Below, in pieces: positions 42,188-50,824 of a stretch of 64,000 nt of DNA; positions within the stretch are counted from its first letter, which is position 1, and the number at the start of each line of letters is the position of its first letter. The translations under genes and the position numbers were made by a program. The stretch spans positions 186,001 through 250,000 of the forward strand of contig MHBI01000099.1 of NCBI GenBank assembly GCA_001804815.1, written 5' to 3'. The notes under the pieces are model-generated. The model did no database searches and was not told where the DNA came from. It worked only from the letters and a program-made list of their open reading frames with translations. Origin of the DNA: Lentisphaerae bacterium GWF2_50_93. GTDB taxonomy: Bacteria > Verrucomicrobiota > Lentisphaeria > Victivallales > GWF2-50-93.

Positions 42188-44517
42188 TGAAAACTAAATT
42201 ATTTATATTTGCGGCTGTTTTCCTGTTGTCTGCGTTCTTCAGCTTGCTTGAAGCCTCCCAGATATCCGTGAGGGCCCAGCCAAAGTCTGAAATAATCGTT
42301 GCCGCAGACGCGATGGAAACCGAGAAGTATGCCGCAGGCGAACTTCAGTTCTGGCTTTGCCGTGTGACCGGCGCTCTCATTCCAGTCCTTGACAAGCCTA
42401 CTGAAAAGGACAATACGAAAATATTCATAGGCGCCTCATTCGCTCCCGAGCCGGGGGCTGATATGAAGACGCTCGGGGACACTGATGGTTTTGCCGTACG
42501 AAACAGCGATAAGGGCAAGAAGATATTTATTTTTGGCGCAATTCCCAAAGGCACGCTGAATGGAGTTTATGCGTTTCTTGAAAACAATACGGATATAATA
42601 TGGCCACGCCCCGACTGGGAACTTGGAGCCGTATACGCACCCGCTCCGGATCTTTCAGCAAAGAATATCGACACGCTGGAGAAGCCAAGGTCGACGCTTC
42701 GCGGATGGGGTTTCACTGTAACTTCAGTGCTGTATGACCAGCAGTGGCAGTCGCGCAACCGCGCAAACTATCTCGGATATATAAGCGATGGCGCCGTGCG
42801 CATGGGGGCGAAATACCTTCCGGCAGGAGGAGGACACGGCCTTAAACTTTTCATGGATCCGAAACAATATTTTGAATCCCATCCAGAGTACTTCCCGTTG
42901 CAGAAGGGCAAACGCGTCCCAGGCGGACAGCTTTGCTTTACCGCCTATGAGATGATACCCACTTATATCGAAAACCTGCGGAAGGCGCTTGACTCCAGAC
43001 CCGACAGCAATGGTGTAAACGTATCCATTACCGACGGCTGGGGGCTGTGCGACTGCCCCAGGTGCCTGGCGACAATAAAATTGCCGGACGGAAAGGAACT
43101 CATCTCCAGCGACCCTGCATTCCGCTCCACGCAGCACTTCATCTTCCTGAACAAGATAGCTGTGGAAATCGCAAAGACCCATCCCAGGGTGGACATATTG
43201 ACCTATGCCTATATTTTTGCAGTCATCCCCCCGCCGATAAAACTCGAACCGAACATTCGCGTGATGTACTGTCCATTCGTCAAAGATGACAAGTTTCCTA
43301 TTTTTGACGAGAAACGCAACAGGCAATGGCGTGAATATACTTTAGGCTGGGGCAAAGCTTCGCCCAAGACCTTCCTGCGTGAATATTACGGATGCGCCTC
43401 AGAATTCCCGCGTCCGATTGAAGACGTTGTGCAGAAAGACCTGCAGTTCTGCCTTGAAAACGGGATTCATGAATTCAATTCAGAATTGCCTGTGGATCGG
43501 CGGGGACATGTGTCAAAGCCTGATGATACATGGGATGTCTCCGCGATGACCATGTGGATAATCACCCGTCTCTGGTGGGATCCATCCCAGGACCTTGACA
43601 AGCTTCGCGGACATTATCTGTCCCGCACATACAGGGAGGCCGGACCGGCGATGACCAAGTACTATAAGCTCATACATGATTCATGGTATGCCAGCACGTT
43701 TCCGTCGGTGTACAGCGATGATCGCTATTCCATGGCCAAGACCTATATACTGGAAGCAGGCATTGAGAACGCATGCCGCGAAGCTCTGCAGGAGGCTGGA
43801 AAAGCTGTCAAACACCCCATTTCGCGTGAACTGGTATTGCGTCAAATAAAGCAGTTTGAAAGCTGGATGGAACGCGCTAAAAACGATAAGACCGTACGCT
43901 TGAAGGTACCTCTTTCATCTGCGAATATTTCAAATGATGCTGAGTCTCCCGAATGGGAAAAGGGAGCGAAGACGGAAGATTTCGTGGTCTGCAACGCTCC
44001 TGATCAGAAGCCGTTGATACGTACATATTCGATTATCCTGCATGACCGTAGCAATCTTTATGTAAAGACGGTCTGCTACGCACCTGACATGGAGACACTG
44101 AAGGGCAGCGAAAAGAAACAGGACGGGTCTGAAACATTCCCCCGAGGGGATCATCTTGAACTTTTTCTCGCGAATCCGGTGACTGGGATTTATTATCACT
44201 TCGCGTATGACTGCGGGAACGAAGCCGTTTTTGACGCCAAAGGATATGATAGTAAATGGACAGGTAATTGGAGCCGTTCCATCAAGCGCTATCCCGACAG
44301 ATGGGAATCCATAGCAACCATTCCCCTGGAAGACATCGGTTGCAATATCACCGAAAACAACAAGTTGCGGTTCCTGCCATACCGTTCAAAGTATTCCTCT
44401 GATGGAACAAAAGACAAAAACGGCAAGGAAGTGAAGAAGCGTGAGCAATCAAGCTGGGGAGGAGGCTTCGTTCATCAGCCGACAGGCTTCGGCGAAATTA
44501 CCCTTGATCAGAATTAA
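42184..44517 (+). CDS. Exported DUF4838 protein with CBM9-like C-terminal domain
   Basis: 777 residues. The signal peptide (FIFAAVFLLSAFFSLLEA) is cleaved near residue 24. Residues about 28-150 resemble the N-terminal alpha/beta domain of GH67/GH20-like enzymes (EKYAAGELQFWLCRVTGALI, GTLNGVYAFLEN). The DUF4838 barrel (about 170-540) includes SITDGWGLCDCPRCLA with a CxCxxC metal-type cluster (about 288-293). Residues about 575-777 look like a family 9 carbohydrate-binding/DOMON-like domain (SRSIKRYPDRWESIATIPLE). DUF4838 proteins are thought to be glycosidase relatives; activity is unproven. GGAGGG stands 5 nt before the ATG. Downstream lies a decayed region. Confidence 0.82.
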   Translation: MMKTKLFIFAAVFLLSAFFSLLEASQISVRAQPKSEIIVAADAMETEKYAAGELQFWLCRVTGALIPVLDKPTEKDNTKIFIGASFAPEPGADMKTLGDTDGFAVRNSDKGKKIFIFGAIPKGTLNGVYAFLENNTDIIWPRPDWELGAVYAPAPDLSAKNIDTLEKPRSTLRGWGFTVTSVLYDQQWQSRNRANYLGYISDGAVRMGAKYLPAGGGHGLKLFMDPKQYFESHPEYFPLQKGKRVPGGQLCFTAYEMIPTYIENLRKALDSRPDSNGVNVSITDGWGLCDCPRCLATIKLPDGKELISSDPAFRSTQHFIFLNKIAVEIAKTHPRVDILTYAYIFAVIPPPIKLEPNIRVMYCPFVKDDKFPIFDEKRNRQWREYTLGWGKASPKTFLREYYGCASEFPRPIEDVVQKDLQFCLENGIHEFNSELPVDRRGHVSKPDDTWDVSAMTMWIITRLWWDPSQDLDKLRGHYLSRTYREAGPAMTKYYKLIHDSWYASTFPSVYSDDRYSMAKTYILEAGIENACREALQEAGKAVKHPISRELVLRQIKQFESWMERAKNDKTVRLKVPLSSANISNDAESPEWEKGAKTEDFVVCNAPDQKPLIRTYSIILHDRSNLYVKTVCYAPDMETLKGSEKKQDGSETFPRGDHLELFLANPVTGIYYHFAYDCGNEAVFDAKGYDSKWTGNWSRSIKRYPDRWESIATIPLEDIGCNITENNKLRFLPYRSKYSSDGTKDKNGKEVKKREQSSWGGGFVHQPTGFGEITLDQN

Positions 44518-44535
44518 GCTGAAGGAAATTTCCGA

Positions 44536-44695
44536 ACAGTAAGATTATACAATTCTTTCGGAGCTTTTAACAATGAAGCCATATTGCAGGCGAAGTTTTT
44601 CCGGTGTAGTATGACTGCAGGTTCGATAAGCATTTCGGAATTAAATATTATAAACTACAAGGCGGGGATTTATGATAAAAGCTGTTAGTCTTGCG
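44536..44695 (+). repeat. Duplicated promoter/gene-start segment, copy 2
   Basis: Diverged copy of 42003-42172. It retains the ribosome-binding site (GGCGGGG), the ATG and the first codons of the ancestral gene. With the next two entries it accounts for most of the 392 nt between the DUF4838 gene and the AraC-type gene. Confidence 0.62.
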
Positions 44696-44711
44696 TTGAT
44701 TGGGGCCGGGC
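44672..44711 (+). pseudogene. 5' fragment of a Gfo/Idh/MocA-type oxidoreductase gene
   Basis: The ATG after GGCGGGGATTT opens MIKAVSLALIGAG, matching the first strand and GxGxxG motif of Gfo/Idh/MocA proteins. Similarity stops at codon 13; the frame then runs 33 unrelated codons to a TAG at 44812. The break point coincides exactly with the edge of an inverted fragment of a nagA-like gene. Confidence 0.55.
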
Positions 44712-44858
44712 TGCCTCATATACCTCGCCTCCAAGCTGCCTGTATTTTCCGGGAGGAAGACCGGCGGCTGGCGCGGCATCACTTACAACAATGCATTTAT
44801 CCACACCCATAGTCCTTATTATTGTCTTTATCACCGAAGGTGGAAGATGATGGCCGCC
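44712..44858 (-). pseudogene. Internal fragment of an N-acetylglucosamine-6-phosphate deacetylase gene
   Basis: The - strand encodes GGHHLPPSVIKTIIRTMG followed by VDKCIVVSDAAPAAGLPPGK and YRQLGGEVYEA, about 49 residues. This is the conserved region of NagA-type amidohydrolases containing the metal-site Asp (VSDA) and the AGLPPGxY loop. The rest of the roughly 380-residue protein is missing on both sides, so it cannot be functional. No intact nagA is present in the window. Confidence 0.72.
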
Positions 44859-44909
44859 ACTCTTGCAATTTGTGTGAAGCCTGTTCCAAGACAACCATTT
44901 TCCTGCAGA

Positions 44910-45725
44910 TTAACCCAGCCGTTTGTTCATTATACGTGTCGGGGGAAACCCGAAATGTTTTTTAAACTCCCTGGAAAACTCATGGATTCTGGGATAACCC
45001 AGATATTCTGAAATCTGAGTTATGTTGAGAGTTGAAAAGTGTAAAAGACCATTGGCTTCGGCCATTTTTATGCTTCGGATTCTCCGCATAGGGGATTCTC
45101 CTGTTGATTTCCTGCAGATCCTTATCAGCGTCGCCCGGCTTCTGTGGGACATTTCGCATAATTCATTTAATTGCACCCTGAACTTCTTTTCAGTCCTTAT
45201 TTTCTGCTCGACGCTATTCCAGATATCAGCCACCTTGTCCTTTTGTTTATCACTGTCAGGGACAGACGTATATTTCTGAATATCCATCAATATGGCAAGG
45301 AGGGAGCTGTAAATGCCCATGGTCTTGACGTATTCATCCTGGCAGATGGAATATCCGTAGAGTTTTTCAAAGGCTGAGACTGTACTCCTTACAGCTTTAA
45401 ACACGCGGGATTCAAGAGGCAAAGGCCTGATGAATTCAGATTTGAATGCAACCGAATAGAACACTACTGTTTCCTTGCTCTCAAGCCATTCGACATCCTC
45501 CGTTGCGTAATAATATATGACGCTCCCGGGTTTTATCTCGTATATCCTGTTGTTGTTTTTCAAAAGGTATGAACCTGAAACAACCAGATGGAGGAGATGA
45601 TCAGGCGTTGACCTGACTTTAATGCCTTTGCGCGGAGTCCGCTCGAATTTCCAGACCCCTGAGACATATTCAATAGGATGTTTTATGTTTAGCATATCCA
45701 TTGTCATAGTCATTAAATGCGACAT
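44910..45725 (-). CDS. AraC-family transcriptional regulator
   Basis: 271 residues. The N-terminal cupin-like sensor (about 15-140) has HLLHLVVSGSYLLKNNNRIY and IKPGSVIYYYATEDVEWLES, the usual AraC arm and jelly-roll. The DNA-binding pair is at about 170-268 (VQLNELCEMSHRSRATLIRI; NITQISEYLGYPRIHEFSRE). The first ten residues hold several Met codons (1, 5, 8, 10 region) and no ribosome-binding site stands out, so the start is uncertain. It is divergent from the uroporphyrinogen-decarboxylase-like gene (gap about 150 nt), which is its most likely target. Ligand unknown. Confidence 0.85.
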   Translation of the reverse strand: MSHLMTMTMDMLNIKHPIEYVSGVWKFERTPRKGIKVRSTPDHLLHLVVSGSYLLKNNNRIYEIKPGSVIYYYATEDVEWLESKETVVFYSVAFKSEFIRPLPLESRVFKAVRSTVSAFEKLYGYSICQDEYVKTMGIYSSLLAILMDIQKYTSVPDSDKQKDKVADIWNSVEQKIRTEKKFRVQLNELCEMSHRSRATLIRICRKSTGESPMRRIRSIKMAEANGLLHFSTLNITQISEYLGYPRIHEFSREFKKHFGFPPTRIMNKRLG

Positions 45726-45873
45726 TATAAAACTGCTATAGATACAAAAGATTAGATGTAATCAATTAAAAATGATACTATTTGCGAAACATAATATAAA
45801 TAATTACTAAATACAAATGGCATTCCATGATATATGATATCCTAAACTTTAAAAAAACAGAGGAGGATTGGGT

Positions 45874-47016
45874 ATGACAAGAAAAGAACGGCTTATGGCT
45901 TCGATCAGGGGAGAGGAAGTAGACCGTCCTCCAGTTTGTTTCTACGAGATAGACGGATACGACCAGAATCCTCTCGACAATGATCCTTTTAACATATATT
46001 CAGATCCTTCCTGGAAACCTGTTATCGGGCTGGCCAGGGAAAGATCCGACAGGATTGCGAGAAGATCCATGCGGAGCGTACCCTTCAGGCAGGAAGCAGG
46101 AAAGGTGAAAATGCCTGCTGACATAAGACGCTATATGGAAGACGGCAGTTTGTATGAGGAGCATACTGTAAATGCAGGCGGAAGGATTCTGACTTTGAAA
46201 ACGAGACGCGATCCTGATGTCAACACTGTATGGACTATCGAGCATCTGCTGAAAAGCGTTGAAGACTTGGAGGCGTGGATTGAGATTCCGGATGAAAGCA
46301 TCGACCTTTCAAGTCCAGACATATCAGGGTTCATAAATGCGGAAAGAGATTTGGGCGATACGGGTATTGTGATGATCGACTCGTCGGATCCTCTCTGCCA
46401 TGTGGCAAGCCTTTTTGGCATGGAAGATTATACGATCATTGCCATGACTGAGAATTCACTTTTCCATAGGGCGCTGGAGAAATGCGCCAAATCAATATAC
46501 GCAAGGACGGAAGCGGTCGCAAAGGCGCTCCCAGGCAGGTTGTGGCGTATCTGCGGTCCTGAGTATGCGACTCCTCCTTATCTTCCGCCTGCGCTGTTCA
46601 AGGAGTATGTTGTCAAATATGTGAAGCCGATGGTTGACATTATCCATAGGCATGGTGGTTACGCCCGGATACATTGTCATGGCAATATCAGGCAAGTGCT
46701 TGATCATATCGTTGAAACTGGATGTGTCGCGATTGATCCTATAGAGCCTCCGCCCCAGGGTGATGTTGAACTGGGATATGTCAGGAAGAACTACGGCATG
46801 TATTTTACATTGTTTGGCAATCTTGAAGCAAGTGATCTTGAAAACCTGGCCCCCGTAGAATTTGAAAGGAAAATCGTAAAGGCTCTGGACGAAGGTACCT
46901 CTGGCGCCGGAAGAGGATTTGTTCTTATGCCGTCGGCATGCCCCTACGGCCGCGTAATTTCACCCAATGTAATAAAGAACTACCAGAAAATGATTGAACT
47001 GGCGGAAAAATATTAA
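45874..47016 (+). CDS. Uroporphyrinogen-decarboxylase-family protein
   Basis: 380 residues. TRKERLMASIRGEEVDRPPV is the standard N-terminus of the URO-D superfamily. GYARIHCHGNIRQVLD (His-x-His near 267-269), GCVAIDPIEPPPQGDVEL, FTLFGNLEASDL and GRGFVLMPSACPYGRVI follow, as in the methylcobalamin:CoM methyltransferase-like branch, in which His/Cys bind zinc. A role in methyl transfer, for instance demethylation of O-methylated sugars, is more likely here than haem synthesis, because the N-terminal arginines of true HemE are not evident and the gene stands alone among glycan genes. GAGGAGG lies 8 nt before the ATG; a TTG two codons earlier is not favoured. It converges with the next AraC-type gene. 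Confidence 0.8.
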   Translation: MTRKERLMASIRGEEVDRPPVCFYEIDGYDQNPLDNDPFNIYSDPSWKPVIGLARERSDRIARRSMRSVPFRQEAGKVKMPADIRRYMEDGSLYEEHTVNAGGRILTLKTRRDPDVNTVWTIEHLLKSVEDLEAWIEIPDESIDLSSPDISGFINAERDLGDTGIVMIDSSDPLCHVASLFGMEDYTIIAMTENSLFHRALEKCAKSIYARTEAVAKALPGRLWRICGPEYATPPYLPPALFKEYVVKYVKPMVDIIHRHGGYARIHCHGNIRQVLDHIVETGCVAIDPIEPPPQGDVELGYVRKNYGMYFTLFGNLEASDLENLAPVEFERKIVKALDEGTSGAGRGFVLMPSACPYGRVISPNVIKNYQKMIELAEKY

Positions 47017-47032
47017 GCGTATTCAACGTACC

Positions 47033-47896
47033 CTACAAATTGCGATATTTTCCCGGCGATACGCCGAAATGCTTGTGAAAGGCGGAAATAAAATAAGTGC
47101 TGCTCAAATACCCGCAGGAATCCGTAATCTCGTCAATTGAGAGGTTTGTCTGCTTGATCAGAAGGGCTGCGTGCTCAAGCCTTAAACGTCTAAGCATTGA
47201 ATTGAAGCTTTCCTGCCCCTGTTCATTGAAAAGACGGGATATGTAGGAAGGATTGATTTTGAAAACACTCGCGACATGGGCGCGGTTGATGGGCGAAGAG
47301 AAATTATCCTGGACGTACTGCTTGATCTGGATGCAGGTCTTCTGGGCTTTGCCCGTAAACGTGAAAGTATCTTTCTCAAGGGTCCTGAGGGTGATTTTAA
47401 GCAGTGCCGAAATCAGATCCTCCGCCCCGTCTTCAATGCCGCTGTCAGCCATCAGCGTCAGCGTCCTCAGGATTGAAGTTCCCGCTATTTCCAGGGGGAT
47501 TGAAGTATGGTAGCTTATTTTCGCGCTGTGCGAATCGAAATACGTGCTGAGCCTGTTGTAGTTGATATATGTCAGACGGACATAGTCCGGGTGATATACG
47601 ATGGAGGACATTTCATGCAGGCTGTCCCAAAGCGGATTCTTCCAGTGCATCGGAGGACAGAAATGGATTTCGCCGGGTGATAGGAACTGGTCCTTGATTT
47701 CGCCTGCGCCTGCAAAGTTCATATGCTTTCTGCCGCTCAGGGGAATATCCAGGGACGCGCTTGTCATCAATGTGGTTTTTCCATCAGGCCTCGGTTCCTT
47801 CTGGGAAAAATAAACCTTCCTGACGCCCACATCCTTGATGATGTGTTTCAGGAGAGCCATGAACGAATCTTTTGAGAGATGCTTTACCTTCAGCAT
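47033..47896 (-). CDS. AraC-family transcriptional regulator
   Basis: 287 residues. The N-terminal half (about 20-170) is a beta-rich sensor with LSPGEIHFCPPMHWKNPLWD. The C-terminal domain has both helix-turn-helix motifs (NRAHVASVFKINPSYISRLF; SIDEITDSCGYLSSTYFISA) and the closing FHKHFGVSPGKYR signature. GAAGGA lies 7 nt before the ATG. It is divergent from the sialidase-like operon and is the obvious candidate to control it; the shared upstream segment at 47953 and 51756 would then contain its binding site. Ligand unknown. Confidence 0.87.
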   Translation of the reverse strand: MLKVKHLSKDSFMALLKHIIKDVGVRKVYFSQKEPRPDGKTTLMTSASLDIPLSGRKHMNFAGAGEIKDQFLSPGEIHFCPPMHWKNPLWDSLHEMSSIVYHPDYVRLTYINYNRLSTYFDSHSAKISYHTSIPLEIAGTSILRTLTLMADSGIEDGAEDLISALLKITLRTLEKDTFTFTGKAQKTCIQIKQYVQDNFSSPINRAHVASVFKINPSYISRLFNEQGQESFNSMLRRLRLEHAALLIKQTNLSIDEITDSCGYLSSTYFISAFHKHFGVSPGKYRNL

Positions 47897-47952
47897 GGAT
47901 AAATCCTTCCCTGCGGCAACGCGCGCGTATGATGCTTTCCTTTAAAATAGGC

Positions 47953-48113
47953 TGAAAAGGTAACAAATCAATAGGTAATTGAACATTCTTAATATATCCA
48001 TTTGTCGGAGTCATGTATATAATTACAATATGGTTTAGAGGGAATATGACGGAACATGTGGGCAGAAAGGAGAGGTTCGGACATGCAAAAGGAATTAATC
48101 TTCGAGTCATCTG
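47953..48113 (+). repeat. Sialidase promoter segment, original copy of a promoter/start-codon duplication
   Basis: From GAAAAGGTAACAAATCAATA through the first ten codons of the sialidase-like gene, this segment is nearly identical to 51756-51912. It contains a 15-bp-spaced pair AGGTAACAAAT / AGGTAATTGAA, a -10 TATAAT (48018-48023) and the ribosome-binding site AAGGAGAGG. No good -35 is visible, which suits activator control by the divergent AraC-type gene. Confidence 0.8.
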
Positions 48114-49072
48114 ATAAGTTCGCAGGCTGTCATGCCGCTACCTTGGCCTATGCCTGCGACGGCAATATCGTAGCCGCGTGGTTTGCGGGGAGCCACGAGG
48201 GACATGATGATGTGGGTATCTGGTCCAGCATAAGGATTGGGTCGAAGTGGGAAACTCCCCGTCAAATCGCCAAGGTATGCAGCCAGCCACATTGGAATCC
48301 TGTTCTTTTCAATCCGGGAAACGGATTCATATACCTGTATTTCAAAGTTAGCAAGACAATACCGTCGTGGGTGACGTGGGTTGCATCTTCCGCCGATTGC
48401 GGACGAACCTGGTCGGCGCCTTCCGAGCTTGTCGCAGGCGACCGGAGCGGAGGAAGGGGGCCTGTGAAGAACAAGCCGATCATATTGTCGAATGGCTTCT
48501 GGCTTGCTCCGGCATCTGTAGAAACCAAGGATGAATGGAAAGTCTTCTGCGACCGCAGCTCTGATCAGGGAAAGAACTGGGAGAAAAGCAATTTTGTAGG
48601 ATTTGAGGACAGCGGCATGGAGGGTAAGGGAGTGATTCAGCCGACGTTATGGGAGTCAAGTCCAGGCAGCGTCCATATGCTGATGAGAAGTACTTGCGGG
48701 AAAATCTGCCGGAGCGATTCCAGTGATTACGGAAAAACCTGGACCCAGGCCAGGGCGACAAGCCTGCAAAACAACAATAGCGGGATAGATCTGACAAGGC
48801 TTGATAATGGAACTTTGGCGCTGCTCTGCAATCCAGTTGGCAATATTGGCAGGCGGACACCTCTGACGCTTTCAGTTTCAAATGACAACGGAAACAAATG
48901 GCTCAGCCTGTACAATATTGAGGATGATGACGTGGATGTCGGCCACCTGATCCGGCAGGATGGCGGGGAATTTTCTTATCCATCGGTCATTTCCCGGGGG
49001 AATGTTATTTACGCAGTTTATACCAGGCATAGGAAGCAGATAGGCTTTATAAAGGATGAAATAAAATTATGA
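48083..49072 (+). CDS. Sialidase-like beta-propeller protein (BNR/Asp-box)
   Basis: 329 residues without signal peptide. It starts at MQKELIFESS, where AAGGAG is well placed; a longer frame adds nine unlikely residues. Propeller blades carry Asp-box motifs SSADCGRTWSAP, SSDQGKNWEK, SSDYGKTWTQ and SNDNGNKW. The HAATLAYACDGNIVAAWFAG start and the GVIQPTLWES block are typical of the GH33-like sialidase family (also of rhamnosidase and isomerase relatives such as BNR_2 proteins). The usual sialidase Arg triad cannot be checked by eye, so the activity may be on another acidic sugar. Its TGA overlaps the ATG of the aldolase gene by 4 nt, so they are translationally coupled. Confidence 0.78.
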   Translation: MQKELIFESSDKFAGCHAATLAYACDGNIVAAWFAGSHEGHDDVGIWSSIRIGSKWETPRQIAKVCSQPHWNPVLFNPGNGFIYLYFKVSKTIPSWVTWVASSADCGRTWSAPSELVAGDRSGGRGPVKNKPIILSNGFWLAPASVETKDEWKVFCDRSSDQGKNWEKSNFVGFEDSGMEGKGVIQPTLWESSPGSVHMLMRSTCGKICRSDSSDYGKTWTQARATSLQNNNSGIDLTRLDNGTLALLCNPVGNIGRRTPLTLSVSNDNGNKWLSLYNIEDDDVDVGHLIRQDGGEFSYPSVISRGNVIYAVYTRHRKQIGFIKDEIKL

Positions 49073-49995
49073 AGAAGAATGTAAAATGTATCCGGGGCAT
49101 CATTCCTCCCATGGTCACACCCCTTATTTCGGGAAAGGAGATTGACCGCATTGGTACTGTGAAACTGATCGACCATATGATGGCGGGAGGAGTGCATGGG
49201 ATATTCGTTCTTGGGACGACAGGAGAGGGGCCAAGCATTGATCTGGACATGAAGAAGGAGTTGATCGAGCTGGTATGTGAAAAGGTTTCCGGCGCAATTC
49301 CCGTCCTGGTAGGAATAACCGACACTTCTTTCAATGAATCTATCAGTATAGCGGAATTCAGCCATGAGAAGGGGGCGGATGCGGTCGTGGTGGCCCCTCC
49401 TTACTACTTCCCCTCCGGACAGGCGGAACTTGTCGAATACATTTCTCACCTGGTCAAGGAGCTCCCCCTGCCTTTGTTTGTCTACAACATGCCCGTCATG
49501 ACGAAGACCAACATTGAACCCCAGACAGTCCTCAAGCTGTCTGAAATAGAAGGGATATGCGGTCTGAAGGACAGTTCCTGCAACATGATCTATTATCATC
49601 AGATCCTGGAAATGATGAGGGATCGTCCTGATTTCACCGTACTGATAGGGCCTGAGGAGATGCTGGCGGAATCTGTGATTTTCGGGGGGCATGGGGGAAT
49701 ACCGGGAGGGGCGAACATATTTCCGCGGCTTTATGTGGAAATCTATGAGGCCGCACTGCGCAGGGATATCACCGCCATGCTTGAACTCCAGAGGAGGATA
49801 TTTGTCCTGAGGCGGATTTATTCATGCGGGCAGTATGCTTCAAGCCTGATAAAAGGGGTGAAATGCGCGCTGAACTGCATGGGCATATGCAGTGATTTCA
49901 TGGCTGAACCATTCCATTCATTCGGAACTGAACAGAGGAATAAGATAATTAAGATTCTCAGGGAACTGGGATTGCTTCCGGATGCAAAATCATAA
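49069..49995 (+). CDS. NanA/DapA-family aldolase (N-acetylneuraminate lyase-like)
   Basis: 308 residues, a class I aldolase barrel. It shows IIPPMVTPL at the start, the pyruvate-binding GTTGEGPS (about 49-56; the family motif is G-T/S-T-G-E), Tyr139 in VYNMP, and the Schiff-base Lys167 in GLKDSS. The family includes dihydrodipicolinate synthase, N-acetylneuraminate lyase and keto-deoxy sugar acid aldolases. Coupling with a sialidase-like gene (4-nt ATGA overlap) makes cleavage of a nonulosonic acid or 2-keto-3-deoxy sugar acid into pyruvate and an aldose likely. A biosynthetic DapA role is unlikely in this context. Cytoplasmic. Confidence 0.85.
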   Translation: MKKNVKCIRGIIPPMVTPLISGKEIDRIGTVKLIDHMMAGGVHGIFVLGTTGEGPSIDLDMKKELIELVCEKVSGAIPVLVGITDTSFNESISIAEFSHEKGADAVVVAPPYYFPSGQAELVEYISHLVKELPLPLFVYNMPVMTKTNIEPQTVLKLSEIEGICGLKDSSCNMIYYHQILEMMRDRPDFTVLIGPEEMLAESVIFGGHGGIPGGANIFPRLYVEIYEAALRRDITAMLELQRRIFVLRRIYSCGQYASSLIKGVKCALNCMGICSDFMAEPFHSFGTEQRNKIIKILRELGLLPDAKS

Positions 49996-50005
49996 TGGAG
50001 GATTT

Positions 50006-50761
50006 ATGAGAACAACCAGGGATGGTGTAGCCCGTAGGGCAAAGCGCTCAACAGCGTTTACGCTGATTGAGCTCCTGGTCGTGATTGCGATCATAGCAAT
50101 CCTGGTGGCAATGCTACTGCCGGCACTGAAAATGGCGAAGGACAAGGCGAAGCAGGTCGTGTGCAATTCAAATCTCAGGCAGTGTGGCATTGCTGTCAGC
50201 ATATATGTCGGCGATCATGGTGGATGGATCAATCTTGACGATTCCTGGCCTACGCTTCTCAGCAGCGAGGGGTATCTCCCCGGACTTCCCGGCTACGGCG
50301 ATCCATACGTCTCAGTATGTCCGAGCTGGAAATGCTTTGGATCTGCCATCAGGTATGACTATGGATTCCAGCGCGCCGCAGCTGGATATGGATTTACTGA
50401 CAGCATGTCCTATTCCCAGAACATCTACAGTGGAAACGGCGTTCCATCGGATCCATCCGGCGGACTTCCCAGTCAGGACTGGTCAGAGTGCGCGGCAAGC
50501 CCAAGCACATGGATCAAACTCGGAGACAGCCTTGATGAACCCCTGACATACAACAGCCAGTGGGGCAACATGTGCCAGGCCAATGCATACCTGCATGTAA
50601 GGCACTTCAGGACCGCAGGATGCTGGTTCGCGGATTCCCACGTGGAAAATATAACAAAGGCTGACTTTACGGCGAATTATGACTGGAAGAATAAAATCAC
50701 AACCACAAAGGCGTTTGCAGCGAGGACGGGCGTCTACGGCGGAGTTTGGTCCCAGTGGTGA
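50006..50761 (+). CDS. Type II secretion/type IV pilin-like protein
   Basis: 251 residues. A basic leader ([14 protein letters not shown]) is followed by [20 protein letters not shown]. The residue before Phe is Ala, again not Gly. The globular part has [29 protein letters not shown] and [12 protein letters not shown], in which SWK and ADSH match the closing motif of H-X9-DG pilins. The whole sequence is closely similar to the pilin at 51882, so they are tandem duplicates separated by the LamG gene. GGAGG precedes the ATG; only 10 nt separate it from the aldolase gene, so it belongs to the sialidase operon. Confidence 0.87.
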   Translation: MRTTRDGVARRAKRSTAFTLIELLVVIAIIAILVAMLLPALKMAKDKAKQVVCNSNLRQCGIAVSIYVGDHGGWINLDDSWPTLLSSEGYLPGLPGYGDPYVSVCPSWKCFGSAIRYDYGFQRAAAGYGFTDSMSYSQNIYSGNGVPSDPSGGLPSQDWSECAASPSTWIKLGDSLDEPLTYNSQWGNMCQANAYLHVRHFRTAGCWFADSHVENITKADFTANYDWKNKITTTKAFAARTGVYGGVWSQW

Positions 50762-50824
50762 GGGCCGGAAAGAGAGCAACTTGAAAACAAGCATCTTCAG
50801 GCAAATAAAAAGGAGGCGTGTCAT

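Noticed and set aside
44700-44740. The + strand reads GPGCLIYLASKL, matching MGPGCLIYLAALK of the MalF-type permease at 12172.
   Set aside because: The match is only about nine residues. The opposite strand of the same DNA encodes a 49-residue NagA core with motif residues, which explains the stretch better.
48056-48082. An earlier start for the sialidase-like gene.
   Set aside because: AAGGAG is placed correctly for the ATG at 48083, and the captured copy at 51882 preserves that start.
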